A DNA stretch of 64,000 nt. Source: Paraspadella gotoi. Its lineage: Eukaryota > Chaetognatha. The stretch is taken from positions 27,142,718 to 27,206,717 of the forward strand of contig CM119266.1 in assembly GCA_051294375.1 (NCBI GenBank). Direction: 5' to 3'. This document shows positions 48,756 through 60,189 of this stretch, in pieces. Numbering within the stretch: the stretch's first letter is position 1; every line of letters begins with the position of its first letter. The notes beneath the pieces were generated by a model, which saw only the letters and a program-made list of their open reading frames with translations, was not told the DNA's origin and did no database searches. A program made the position numbers and the translations under genes.

Positions 48756-50501
48756 ATGTCGTTGTGCTCCAACGAAGGCTGCGTCAAAGGAACGGATCCT
48801 TCCAAACTTTTACTCTGCACCAGATGTCGCTCAGCAAGATATTGCAACAAGGCTTGTCAAAGACGCGACTGGCGACGACGTCATAAAGACGCCTGTCAAG
48901 TTTCGCTTGCTCATAGTAGTTCGACGCCTGATCGCCTCGAATCTGTATTCAGCAACTTACACAGAAAAAAGATTTTCAATTTTCACGAGGAATACAAGAC
49001 AGAGTATCCCATGGATCAGAGTCACTTTCAATTTCTCTCTGTTTATCATGAAGCAGCTTGCAATGGACTTAAATCAGAACACGCAGACCCACTAAGATTT
49101 TTAGTAATGGTGCAACAGAATTCAGAATTGTATAACCGTTGGGGAAAACAATTTATGAATCCAAGATTCAATTCATTTTTGGTGTCAGATCCAGCTGTGG
49201 GGGAAATTGCGCCATGGGTGAAACGATGGATACATAGCTGGAGATCATAAATATTTCAACACCATGAATGATCACAGCGTGAATGAAATGATTGTGAAAA
49301 GAGGTGATACCATGGTTATGATAGGCTTGCAAATCTTCACCAGTTAATCATGACCAATTTAAAAGAAGAGGGTAAAACTCAAAAGCCGTTCAAGTTGATC
49401 GCAATCAATATGTCACCAGTTTACATTGCTAAAAGATTGTTGTTCATTCAATGATGATGGAAAATTGTCGATCCAAAAGCATTTTACAAGTCATGTTCTC
49501 CACTATTTGGGACGAACCAACTTTGCTTGAATTCTGCATGTGTTGTGCTAAGATGGCACTGAAATACAGGAATATCCAAAAATACACCTTCTCCTTCGCG
49601 TATGGTTGGAAATTAAAATTACGGTGTCCAGTGGTGTCGAACTTTGGCAAAGCCATCAAGGGGTTAAGTTTCAGGGAAGTTATGTTCACAAACAAATGTT
49701 ATTTTAAAAAACAAAGTAGATCGAGTTGATTATGCCCGTTATCTCTCTACCGGATCAGTATTTGTGTCAGAAAAAGATGGTGAAGTCGGCAACATCACCA
49801 CAGCAGATCTACACGGGCCTTATTGTGTAAGTCGTGGGCAAAATGAAAACATTTATAACACCATCGCGCCCGAAGACATTCTTGAAGAAGGTGTTCCTAT
49901 TCTCAAGTCTCTGCAGAAAAAATTAATTCACCAAGTGGATGTCTTAAAGCAAAACCTTATTCAAGGTCGTATAGAGTGCGAATTTCATTGCGAAGAAGTA
50001 TCTTTAAAAAATGAAAGCATATTGAGTTACTTGAAAAAACAGTCAGTGAACACGGTTGATTGGGCCAACTGTCTCAGTTACCTGAATCCAGATGAAGCTC
50101 ATAAAATTTGTTGTGCAATCAGCTCAAAAGAAGCAAAGATAAAACACATTGGATTTTTTAAAGATCTTTCAAAATACGTCTATGGAGCTACTTCTAACGA
50201 CTATCCTTCTCAAAATGAATTGCTCCCACTTTTGGAAGATCATCAGCGTGAATATGCTTCATTTTCTCAAGTACATCAACGGTTGCTACCACCAGCAGAA
50301 GCTCCTCTCTTGCTCGATACACCCCGATCCATCGAACGACAGCTGGGCAAAAAGTTTTTCAAGAAATTTGCTTTGGCTTACTTTGAAGATAACAAATTCA
50401 AAATCAGTGATGTGAAGTATTGTGATTTTAACATATTTGGGGTGCCTAACAACAGCTTAACTGTACATTTTGAATTGGTTCGAGTTCATGAGTCGAATTA
50501 A
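48756..50501 (+). CDS. MYND-type zinc-finger protein, frame interrupted
   Basis: The ATG at 48756 follows a pyrimidine tract and CAG that look like a splice acceptor, so a 5' UTR intron is likely. Residues 4-47 form a MYND finger: Cys 4, 9, 21, 24, 30 and 34, His43 and Cys47, with the typical YC..CQ..W...H...C layout. MYND fingers bind proline-rich partner peptides. The first open stretch stops at 49250. Clearly related coding sequence continues in other frames: about 49222-49316, 49317-49455, 49460-49620 (contains FSTIWDEPTLLEF) and 49624-49697 (VSSGVELWQS). Then a clean 266-codon frame runs from 49701 to the stop at 50501 (contains DRVDYARYLSTGS). No splice sites explain these shifts, so they are read errors or pseudogene decay. 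The C-terminal part resembles the long MYND proteins with a DUF4470-like region, but I do not claim that domain. ATTAAA at 50560 may be the poly(A) signal. Confidence 0.65.
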
Positions 50502-51009
50502 GTGCTTAGTTCTGATTTTTTATTATTTATAAATCTATCACTATCTACTGGAAGCTTTCATTAAATAATACATATGCTTTTTGGTGTCTGTCCTCACTTT
50601 TTCGATGTTAAATTAAAAAAAGAAAACAAAGAAAAATTGGCAAATGTAATATTAATAATTGGTTTTGATTTTTTTAACCACAAAAATATCACTTATTGAT
50701 ATTTTATTTCCTTCTTTTTGTTTAAAAATGTTTTCATGAGATATTTTTATTCAAGTTTGAGTCTTTTGGTCATTTGGTACTTTATCTATAAAAAAAATTT
50801 TAAAATTTAATAAACACGTATTTCAAATGGGAGTGAAATGAAAAGATCAAATACTGTGGCTAAATAATTTGTTATAGCAACTTAAGATTTTGCACTCTGG
50901 TAGAAAAATCGCTGACGTTTTTAAACTTGAATAATTTTTTCACCTTAGTATTTACCGATGCAATTGTTACGAAATAACTATCTTTTATATTACGATGAAA
51001 TCCAGCTTC

Positions 51010-53225
51010 TTAGATTAGATTAGATTTATTCAAGAAGGACGGGCCGGGGCACAGTGATCCCCAAAAAAATTAAAACCGGATAAAAGCCACTTGAACATAC
51101 GGGCATAAATGCATATTCAGTCTTTCCATAGTAATGGTACAAAGTCTTATGTAAGATAACATTTTCCAAAAATTATTCTTTCTAAAGTTATAAGCATTGA
51201 GCAAATCTCTATTTCGGGTGAGTCTTTGAGAGGTTTGTTTCACTCACGTGGAAGAGAAAAAATTATTTAACTTTGTTATGGTATCAGCACTTTGTCTAGT
51301 TTGTTAACAAATAAAAAAATGATTTTTATATTATGTTCACTATGTATGATATGAAAAACATAGTAAAACTCATCGAATTTCAACCGATTTCAATCAACCA
51401 GATTTAGTTCCTAATGATACATCTTATCACTAATCTAGTTTTATTAATTAAATCTCATCCGCATTTGTCCGCCCCTTTCTGAGAAATTTAAAATGCTTTT
51501 ATTCCAAAAATAATAAAAAGAATTCGATATTCTTCAGAAATTACTATATGATTCTTTTCTTTGACGCGATTTTCCGATCTTAATTTGCTTAGTGCACTTT
51601 TAAAAGATTAAATTAATGATCTTAAATTCAGCAAATATATACCTATTTACTTATAATATAATAAAGAAAAAAATATTAGAGTTCAGTCAATTTCTTTTTA
51701 ATATCAAAAATTATAAATCAGAAGTTGTTCAACTACCATAAATGATTTTTTTAAAAAACCAAATTTGGCGGTAAATGAATTTTTTCTCCATATTTTTTCA
51801 AATCACTTTATATCATTTGAAACGTTTCAAACAACCTCAGATGGCATCTATGATAATCAGCATACGAGAAAATGTTGTTTTTGCCAAAAAAGGGAGGTTT
51901 ATCCGGAAATTTAGGCGCATTTGGATTCACTGTGCGGGGCTAGGCCATGGGTCGCAGTTACAAATAATCACAGACAGGTTTACAATTAATCACAGCATAA
52001 CGAGAACAATAATTATCTTCGGAAACAAATTTGGTCAAAGTATTACGGCACCGAATAGGTGAAAAGGAATTTTCAATCCATTTCTAATCCGTATCTTTTA
52101 CTGAAGTCTGTAATTTAATCTTTTCATAACTCTTTTCAAATACAAACAGTATCCTATACAAAGAAAACAGAGTTAAAATCTTAAGCTTTTAGAACAGACA
52201 AAAATTTTTAGCTTAAAAATTCGAAAGGGACTTATTGGCTCTTGCTGCTCGCCCTAGAATCGTTCATTGTTTCAATGTATTTAGGTATGAAAAGGGGCAT
52301 TTGTTTCAATCAAACCTCCGCATTGATGGCAAATGTGCCCTCTCATTCTAATACGCAACTGGTTCTAAACCCAAATAATTCAAAGCTAAGAAATTTGACA
52401 TGTGATCTTGGTAGCATTAGTATACTTTAAAAAAGTTATAATTCAACTGTCTTCTAATTTAATTCACAATAGAGAGTTAGAAATAGTGACAAAACAACCA
52501 TGGCTATACACTACCAGTGAAATAACGAAATACCTTATAAAGTTTAAATAATTTTTAACTCAGATATTTGTATTTAAATCGTAATTCTGGACAATACTCC
52601 ATATCTCGATTGGTTGCAATGAGGTGCGTTTACATAACTTATTGATGTGAGTATTCCACTTTAATTTACATCGATAGGTAACCCCTAAAAAATTGCTTCT
52701 GAACATCCCATTTTAACTCCAAATAATTCTATAGTCAGACTACCGAACAACTGTCTTCGTCTCCTTGAAAAATATTAATTGAACATTTATCTGGAGCTAA
52801 TTTAAGCGCGCCCATTTTAGCTGCACACCCCCACCTCCTGAGTCGGCATTCCATTGTCCTCTTGGCAAATTAAATTGACACATACTCCAGGACACTCACT
52901 CCATGTAACCCAGTTTGCACCGTACTCAATCCGCAAAATTGACTATTCTCTACTATTTCCTGGTCCTTATTGGTTGATATCGACGATACGTGATAACTAC
53001 ACGGAAGAGGTCGGCGCGTGATATACATTCCTCCTTGCGCGACAACCACAAGCATGTGTCAGAATTTTTCTCCTCGAGTTACAATCTCCGATCTTAATGT
53101 AACAAATTCATATTTGTAAGATAGGCAAGTCAATTAGTCGAATGACGGGCTGTCTGGAAAGCCCAGTTCCTTCATCTTTATTAATCAACCTACTTAATCA
53201 CGAAAACTGTCAAAAATTCCGAGAC
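51010..53225 (-). mobile_element. 5'-truncated LINE, copy in the first block
   Basis: Same element as 56324-58460, with the same TTAGATTAGATTAGATTT tail at 51010-51027 and the same 5' truncation point beside the small plus-strand ORF. One ancestral insertion was copied with the block; these are not two independent insertions. Confidence 0.65.
52435..53192 (-). pseudogene. Reverse transcriptase fragment, broken copy
   Basis: Counterpart of 57718-58422 in the first copy of the duplication. The same blocks can be followed (52870-53055 stays open), but many single-base insertions and deletions break the frame. Since the other copy is open, at least some of these are likely sequence errors. Confidence 0.7.
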
Positions 53226-53244
53226 GAATTTGTAAAATCATAAA

Positions 53245-53736
53245 ATGGCTGAAGGATGATCCTCAACCGCTTCCGTCTCGAAGATCCGCTCTCGTATCCC
53301 GCGGTCGCGGCCATTTTCGCGAGAGTGATTGGCGCGCTGTCCGGCGGCGGCAGTCGCCTCATCCATCGTGTCTCGCGACCCCCAGTATTCCTTGGGACGC
53401 TCTTTAGCTAACGTTCGATCACTTCGAGAAGCGACGTTCCGAAGTTGGAGTCGCTTTCAAAAAGCCCGTCGAAGACGCCGTCGCAAGGTCCTGTTCGCGG
53501 ATGGACGAATTCACACGCCGCTCAGCAAACGAGGGGCCCTGCCTCCCGTCAGCCGCGCCTCAGGCCTTACTCGACAAAACGCCGGCTTCGCATCGAGGTT
53601 CTCGGGATCCAGCGCCCCGCCGACGGTGACTCAGCTGCGGGAATTCAATCAACCGCGGGCGACAAGCTCATCCGAAGCTGCTGAATCCGCTATACATCGT
53701 GGCCTCGCGCGTCAACGCCAAACCATCGATCATTAA
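53245..53736 (+). pseudogene. Indel-rich copy of the hypothetical MAEDD ORF
   Basis: This matches 58479-58953 from the ATG (ATGGCTGAAGGATG versus ATGGCTGAAGATG) to the tail. It has many added or lost single bases, so no frame stays open from the start. The conserved nucleotide sequence in both copies suggests one real locus read with errors. Confidence 0.4.
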
Positions 53737-54116
53737 TGATGATACAATGATAGATAACGTAAATAAGAGAGAGAGAACCTAACTAATCATAACATTAGCA
53801 TTAAATTAACAATCAATCAAAAGAGATAAGAGAGAAATTCAATAAGATGTATTTTGGTTTTCTAATTTAAACTCTTTTCCAATCCTACGATTCCATGACA
53901 AAAAATTATATCCACTTATTCAACATACCTTCACTAAAATTCATTTCAATTTATCCTATCAAAATTTTTAATAATATAATAATTAATTGAGTAAATATAA
54001 CATAAAAACTTTAAGTAAATGTGCTATTGTTTTTCCATTTAAACTCATTTCCATCGAAACTTTATGGTCCAGCTCAAACACACATTTCCTACCCACACAC
54101 AAAATTTCATTCCAAT

Positions 54117-54437
54117 CCTTGCATCCAATCACGGCAGTAATTGGAGGTTTAATGCTGAGCGGGGAGGACGCGATGACGGACGTCTTTGTTTTTTTTTTTT
54201 TTTGGCATAATTTATAATAATTGATGTTCTGATATAATAAAAATAGATTTACCGACATGATTTTGGGGTGGGACCTACGGTCCGAAAAGTGGATTATAGA
54301 GTCGGAATCAGCTGATAAGCAGATCCGACTAAAACACAATGAAAGTGAAGAGGAATGTGAAAAGGAAAGTGAAAGAGGAAGAGAAGTGAAAGAAGGAATA
54401 GAGTGAAAAGGAAAGAGAAGAGGAAAGTGGAAAGGAA
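54117..54437. other. Spacer between duplicated blocks, with paired hairpins
   Basis: Contains GGACCTACGGTCC (about 54277-54289) and the hairpin AGTCGGAATCAGC/GCAGATCCGACT (54300-54330), then a purine-rich run (54340-54437) ending exactly at the breakpoint. Confidence 0.5.
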
Positions 54438-54548
54438 GGATATTGCAACAAGGCTTGTCAAAGACGCGACTGGCGACGACGTCATAAAGACGCCTGTCAA
54501 GTTTCGCTTGCTCATAGTAGTTCGACGCCTGATCGCCTCGAATCTGTA

Positions 54549-55162
54549 NNNNNNNNNNNNNNNNNNNNNNNNNNNNNNNNNNNNNNNNNNNNNNNNNNNN
54601 NNNNNNNNNNNNNNNNNNNNNNNNNNNNNNNNNNNNNNNNNNNNNNNNNNNNNNNNNNNNNNNNNNNNNNNNNNNNNNNNNNNNNNNNNNNNNNNNNNNN
54701 NNNNNNNNNNNNNNNNNNNNNNNNNNNNNNNNNNNNNNNNNNNNNNNNNNNNNNNNNNNNNNNNNNNNNNNNNNNNNNNNNNNNNNNNNNNNNNNNNNNN
54801 NNNNNNNNNNNNNNNNNNNNNNNNNNNNNNNNNNNNNNNNNNNNNNNNNNNNNNNNNNNNNNNNNNNNNNNNNNNNNNNNNNNNNNNNNNNNNNNNNNNN
54901 NNNNNNNNNNNNNNNNNNNNNNNNNNNNNNNNNNNNNNNNNNNNNNNNNNNNNNNNNNNNNNNNNNNNNNNNNNNNNNNNNNNNNNNNNNNNNNNNNNNN
55001 NNNNNNNNNNNNNNNNNNNNNNNNNNNNNNNNNNNNNNNNNNNNNNNNNNNNNNNNNNNNNNNNNNNNNNNNNNNNNNNNNNNNNNNNNNNNNNNNNNNN
55101 NNNNNNNNNNNNNNNNNNNNNNNNNNNNNNNNNNNNNNNNNNNNNNNNNNNNNNNNNNNNNN
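54549..55162. other. Assembly gap, 614 Ns
   Basis: Run of N inside the second MYND copy. Confidence 1.
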
Positions 55163-55339
55163 AATTTCATTGCGAAGAAGTATCTTTAAAAAATGAAAGC
55201 ATATTGAGTTACTTGAAAAAACAGTCAGTGAACACGGTTGATTGGGCCAACTGTCTCAGTTACCTGAATCCAGATGAAGCTCATAAAATTTGTTGTGCAA
55301 TCAGCTCAAAAGAAGCAAAGATAAAACACATTGGATTTT

Positions 55340-55783
55340 NNNNNNNNNNNNNNNNNNNNNNNNNNNNNNNNNNNNNNNNNNNNNNNNNNNNNNNNNNNNN
55401 NNNNNNNNNNNNNNNNNNNNNNNNNNNNNNNNNNNNNNNNNNNNNNNNNNNNNNNNNNNNNNNNNNNNNNNNNNNNNNNNNNNNNNNNNNNNNNNNNNNN
55501 NNNNNNNNNNNNNNNNNNNNNNNNNNNNNNNNNNNNNNNNNNNNNNNNNNNNNNNNNNNNNNNNNNNNNNNNNNNNNNNNNNNNNNNNNNNNNNNNNNNN
55601 NNNNNNNNNNNNNNNNNNNNNNNNNNNNNNNNNNNNNNNNNNNNNNNNNNNNNNNNNNNNNNNNNNNNNNNNNNNNNNNNNNNNNNNNNNNNNNNNNNNN
55701 NNNNNNNNNNNNNNNNNNNNNNNNNNNNNNNNNNNNNNNNNNNNNNNNNNNNNNNNNNNNNNNNNNNNNNNNNNNNNNNNNNN
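55340..55783. other. Assembly gap, 444 Ns
   Basis: Run of N inside the second MYND copy. Confidence 1.
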
Positions 55784-56323
55784 GAATTGGTTCGAGTTCA
55801 TGAGTCGAATTAAGTGCTTAGTTCTGATTTTTTATTATTTATAAATCTATCACTATCTACTGGAAGCTTTCATTAAATAATACATATGCTTTTTGGTGTC
55901 TGTCCTCACTTTTTCGATGTTAAATTAAAAAAAGAAAACAAAGAAAAAATTGGCAAATGTAATATTAATAATTGGTTTTGATTTTTTTAACCACAAAAAT
56001 ATCACTTATTGATATTTTATTTCCTTCTTTTTGTTTAAAAATGTTTTCATGAGATATTTTTATTCAAGTTTGAGTCTTTTGGTCATTTGGTACTTTATCT
56101 ATAAAAAAAATTTTAAAATTTAATAAACACGTATTTCAAATGGGAGTGAAATGAAAAGATCAAATACTGTGGCTAAATAATTTGTTATAGCAACTTAAGA
56201 TTTTGCACTCTGGTAGAAAAATCGCTGACGTTTTTTAAACTTGAATAATTTTTTCACCTTAGTATTTACCGATGCAATTGTTACGAAATAACTATCTTTT
56301 ATATTACGATGAAATCCAGCTTC

Positions 56324-58460
56324 TTAGATTAGATTAGATTTATTCAAGAAGGACGGGCCGGGGCACAGTGATCCCCAAAAAAATTAAAACCGGATAAAAG
56401 CCACTTGAACATACGGGCATAAATGCATATTCAGTCTTTCCATAGTAATGGTACAAAGTCTTATGTAAGATAACATTTTCCAAAAATTATTCTTTCTAAA
56501 GTTATAAGCATTGAGCAAATCTCTATTTCGGGTGAGTCTTTGAGAGGTTTGTTTCACTCACGTGGAAGAGAAAAATTATTTAACTTTGTTATGGTATCAG
56601 CACTTTGTCTAGTTTGTTAACAAATAAAAAAATGATTTTTATATTATGTCACTATGTATGATATGAAAAACATAGTAAAAACTCATCGAATTTCAACCGA
56701 TTTCAATCAACCAGATTTAGTTCCTAATGATACATCTTATCACTAATCAGTTATTAATTAAATCTCATCCGCATTTGTCCGCCCTTTTGAGAAATTTAAA
56801 AATGCTTTTTATTCCAAAAATAATAAAAAAGAATTCGATATTCTTCAGAAATTACTATATGATTCTTTTCTTTGACCGATTTTCCGATCTTAATTTGCTT
56901 AGTGCACTTTTAAAAAGATTAAATTAATGATCTTAAATTCAGCAAATATATACCTATTACTTATAATATAATAAAGAAAAAAATATTAAGTTCAGTCAAT
57001 TTCTTTTTAATATCAAAATTATAAATCAAAAGTTGTTCAACTACCATAAATGATTTTTTTAAAAACCAAATTTGGCGGTAAATGAATTTTTTCTCCATAT
57101 TTTTTCAAATCACTTTATATCATTTGAAACGTTTCAAACAACCTCAGATGGCATCTATGATAATCAGCATACGAGAAAATGTTGTTTTTGCCAAAAAAGG
57201 GAGGTTTATCCGGAAATTTAGGCCATTTGGATCACTGTGCGGGGGTAGGCCATGGGTCGCAGTTACAAATAATCACAGACAGGTTTACAATTAATCACAG
57301 CATAACGAGAACAATAATTATCTTCGGAAACAAATTTGGTCAAAGTATTACGGCACCGAATAGGTGAAAAGGAATTTTCAATCCATTTCTAAATCCGTAT
57401 CTTTTACTGAAGTCTGTAATTTAATCTTTTCATAACTCTTTTCAAATACAAACAGTATCCTATACAAAGAAAACAGAGTTAAATCTTAAGTTTTAGAACA
57501 GAACAAAAATTTTTACTTAAAAATTCGAAGGGACTTATTGCTCTTCTGCTCGCCCTAAAATCGTTCATGTTTTCAATGTATTTAGGTAAAAGGGGCATTT
57601 TTTCAATCAAACCTCGCATTTGCAAATGTGCCCTCTATTCTAATACGCAATGGTTCTAAACCCAAATAATTCAAAGCTAAGAAATTTGACATTGATCTTG
57701 GTACATTAGATATACTTTTAAAAAATTATAAATTCAACTGTCTCTAATTTATTCCATAGAGAGTTAGAAATAGTACAAAAACAACACATGCTATACACTA
57801 ACAGTGAAATAACGAATACCTTATAAAGTTCTAACATAATTTTACTACTCAGATATTTGTATTTAAATCGTAATTTGGACAATACTCCATATCTCTGTAT
57901 CATACGTTTACATAAATTATTGATGTGAGTATTCCACTTTAATTTACTATCGAAGGTAACCCCTAAAAAAATTGCTTCCTGAACAATCCCAATTTTAACT
58001 CCAAATAATTCTAAGTCCAGACTACCGAACAACGTTCTTCGTCTCCTTGAAAAAATAATTAATTGACATTTATCTGGAGCTAATTTAAGGCGCCATTTAC
58101 TGCACCACCTCTGGATCGCATCCATTGTCCTCTTCATTTCAAATTGACACAACTCCAAGGACACTTCTGTAACCCAGTTTGCCGTATCATCCGCAAATTG
58201 ACTATTCTCTACTATCTTCGGGTCCTTATTGGTGATATCGAATACGTAAATAGAGAAGAGGTCCGGTGATATAATTCCTCCTTGCGGACAACCACAAGAC
58301 TTGTAGATTTTTCTCGAGTTACAATCTCCGATCTTAAATGTAACAAATCTATTTGTAAGATACAAGTCAATTAGTCGAATGAGGCTGTCTGGAAAGCCCA
58401 GTTCCTTCATCTTTATAATCAAACCTACTTAATCACAAAACTGTCAAAAATTCCGAGACG
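56324..58460 (-). mobile_element. 5'-truncated LINE, copy in the second block
   Basis: Read on the minus strand, it starts within the reverse transcriptase and continues through an AT-rich 3' region. It ends in an (AATCT)n-like tail, seen on the plus strand as TTAGATTAGATTAGATTT at 56324-56341. A short 3' repeat tail and 5' truncation are hallmarks of target-primed insertion. I could not find convincing target-site duplications. Confidence 0.65.
57718..58422 (-). CDS. Non-LTR retrotransposon reverse transcriptase fragment
   Basis: This 234-codon open frame has the core of a LINE reverse transcriptase. In order it shows a KMKELGFP block, CPQGGIISPDLFSIYVFDI (domain B), the catalytic FADDT box in place of YADD, a KCQLIIFSRR segment and FLGVTFDSKLKWNTHI, typical of Jockey/CR1-like elements. 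The endonuclease and the first catalytic Asp region are absent, and the frame ends shortly after the thumb. It is therefore a 5'-truncated dead copy. It lies inside the second copy of the 5-kb duplication. Confidence 0.85.
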   Translation of the reverse strand: MIIKMKELGFPDSLIRLIDLYLTNRFVTFKIGDCNSRKIYKSCGCPQGGIISPDLFSIYVFDITNKDPKIVENSQFADDTANWVTEVSLELCQFEMKRTMDAIQRWCSKWRLKLAPDKCQLIIFSRRRRTLFGSLDLELFGVKIGIVQEAIFLGVTFDSKLKWNTHINNLCKRMIQRYGVLSKLRFKYKYLSSKIMLELYKVFVISLLVYSMCCFCTISNSLWNKLETVEFIIF

Positions 58461-58478
58461 AATTTGTAAAATATAAAA

Positions 58479-58953
58479 ATGGCTGAAGATGATCTCAACC
58501 GCTTCCGTCTCGAGTCCGCTCCTTCGTATCGCGGTCGCGGCCATTTCTCGAGAGTGATTGGCGCTGTCGGCGGCGCAGTCGCCTATCCTCTGTCTCGCGA
58601 CCCCAGTATTCCTTGGGAACGCTCTTTAGCTCAACGTTTCGATCACTTCGAGAACGAGTTCCGAGTTGGACGTCGCTTTCAAAAAGCCCGTCGAAGACGC
58701 CGTCGCAAGGTCTGTTCGCGAGATGGACGAATCCACGACGCCGCTCAGCAAACGAAGGGGCCCTGCCTCCCGTCAGCCGCGCCTCAGCCTTCTCGACAAA
58801 ACGCCTTCGCATCGAGGTTCCGGGATCCAGCGCCCCGCCGACGGTGACTCCAGCTGCGGGAATTCAATCAACCGCGGCGACAAGCTCATCCGAGAGCTGC
58901 TGAATCCGCTATACGTGGCCTCCGCGTCAACCGCCCAAACCCTCGATCATTAA
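58479..58953 (+). CDS. Hypothetical protein, one frame change inside
   Basis: The ATG at 58479 opens a frame starting MAEDDLNRFRLESAPSYRG. Near 58655 the convincing frame changes by one base and continues as a charged stretch (AFKKPVEDAVARSVREMDES) to the stop at 58951-58953. AATAAA follows within about 30 bases. The total would be about 158 residues: a small Gly/Ala/Val-rich segment, then a basic and polar C-terminal half. No known domain is recognised. It lies head-to-head with the truncated LINE. The frame change may be a read error, since the region is indel-prone. Confidence 0.35.
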
Positions 58954-59332
58954 TCAATGATACAATGATAGATAAGTAAATAAAGAGAGAGAGAAACCTA
59001 ACTAATCATAACATTAGCATTAAAATTAACAATCAATCAAAGAGATAGAGAGAAATTCAAATAAATGTATTTTGGTTTTCTAATTTAAACTCTTTTCCAA
59101 TCCTACGATTCCATCAAAAAATTATATCCAGCTTATTCACATACCTTCACAAAATTCCATTTCAATTTATCTATCAAATTTTTAATAAATATAATAATTA
59201 TGAGTAAATATAACTAAAAAACTTTAAGTAAATGTGACTATTGTTTTTTCCATTTAAACTCATTTCCATCGAAACTTTATGTCCAGCTCAAACACACACT
59301 TTCCTACCCACACACAAAATTTCATTCCAATC

Positions 59333-59577
59333 NNNNNNNNNNNNNNNNNNNNNNNNNNNNNNNNNNNNNNNNNNNNNNNNNNNNNNNNNNNNNNNNNNNN
59401 NNNNNNNNNNNNNNNNNNNNNNNNNNNNNNNNNNNNNNNNNNNNNNNNNNNNNNNNNNNNNNNNNNNNNNNNNNNNNNNNNNNNNNNNNNNNNNNNNNNN
59501 NNNNNNNNNNNNNNNNNNNNNNNNNNNNNNNNNNNNNNNNNNNNNNNNNNNNNNNNNNNNNNNNNNNNNNNNNNNNN
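59333..59577. other. Assembly gap, 245 Ns
   Basis: Run of N at the right end of the second duplicated block. Confidence 1.
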
Positions 59578-59733
59578 ACGGGAATTAGAATCTGGAATTA
59601 GAATCGAAGAGGAAAAGTAAAAGAGAGAGAAGATCTAAGAATAAACGAATTTTAAAACATAATCTGTTAATGTAAATAATAATAATAATAATAATTCTTC
59701 AATTTAACAAAAGATAAACGAAAGTAGCAGCAG

Positions 59734-59915
59734 NNNNNNNNNNNNNNNNNNNNNNNNNNNNNNNNNNNNNNNNNNNNNNNNNNNNNNNNNNNNNNNNNNN
59801 NNNNNNNNNNNNNNNNNNNNNNNNNNNNNNNNNNNNNNNNNNNNNNNNNNNNNNNNNNNNNNNNNNNNNNNNNNNNNNNNNNNNNNNNNNNNNNNNNNNN
59901 NNNNNNNNNNNNNNN
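59734..59915. other. Assembly gap, 182 Ns
   Basis: Run of N in repeat-rich DNA after an (AAT)n-like run. Confidence 1.
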
Positions 59916-60189
59916 CGACCCGGTAAACGCAAAGAGCGAAAGCAGCGGTTCGCCACTATTGCGATATTTAGCCTTTTTTTTGTTTTCTGTACAGAAAAGT
60001 GTAGCGAGGAGAAGTCGTTGCTGACCCGGATGAGGATGAGGTCCTGGGGAGAAGAGGAGGAGGAGGAGGAAGAAAAAGAGGAAAGAGTAGACGCCGTCCA
60101 AGATCGGGTTGAGGAGAACGAATGTCGAAGAAAATGATGACTAAGTTGATAAGAATTGCGAGGAGGAAAAAAGGAAAGAGAGGTTGTGA

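Larger units (their letters stand above)
48838..54116. repeat. Segmental duplication, copy 1 (about 5.3 kb)
   Basis: This block contains most of the MYND gene, its 3' flank, a minus-strand LINE and a small plus-strand ORF. It matches 54438-59332 in the same order and orientation. Identity is almost complete over 50.5-51.4 kb. Over 52.1-54.1 kb the two copies differ mainly by one- or two-base insertions and deletions, the pattern of unpolished long reads rather than of neutral divergence. Confidence 0.85.
54438..55815 (+). pseudogene. 5'-truncated second copy of the MYND-finger gene
   Basis: The sequence from 54438 is nearly identical to 48838 onward in the intact copy. It starts inside the MYND finger at about codon 28, so the start codon and first two zinc ligands are missing. 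Two N runs (54549-55162, 55340-55783) replace most of the body. What remains is 55163-55339 and the last codons up to the stop at 55813-55815. It is upstream-joined to GA-rich DNA with no promoter-like sequence. Either a real truncated duplicate or an assembly overlap. Confidence 0.6.
54438..59332. repeat. Segmental duplication, copy 2
   Basis: Direct repeat of 48838-54116, separated from it by a 321-bp spacer (54117-54437). Its right end coincides exactly with an N run beginning at 59333. The gap lengths inside it do not match the intact copy (614 Ns where copy 1 has 1033 bases; 444 Ns where copy 1 has 314), so the N runs are estimates. Confidence 0.85.

Noticed and set aside
48745-49095. 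Alternative 116-codon frame over the MYND exon
   Set aside because: Shadow of the MYND frame; lacks the Cys/His pattern.
53983-55803. Frames of 395 and 466 codons
   Set aside because: They are open only because they cross long N runs.
58613-58903. Third frame over the unknown ORF
   Set aside because: Low-complexity Ser/Pro/Arg composition; the two-frame reading from 58479 ends in a better C-terminus with a poly(A) signal.
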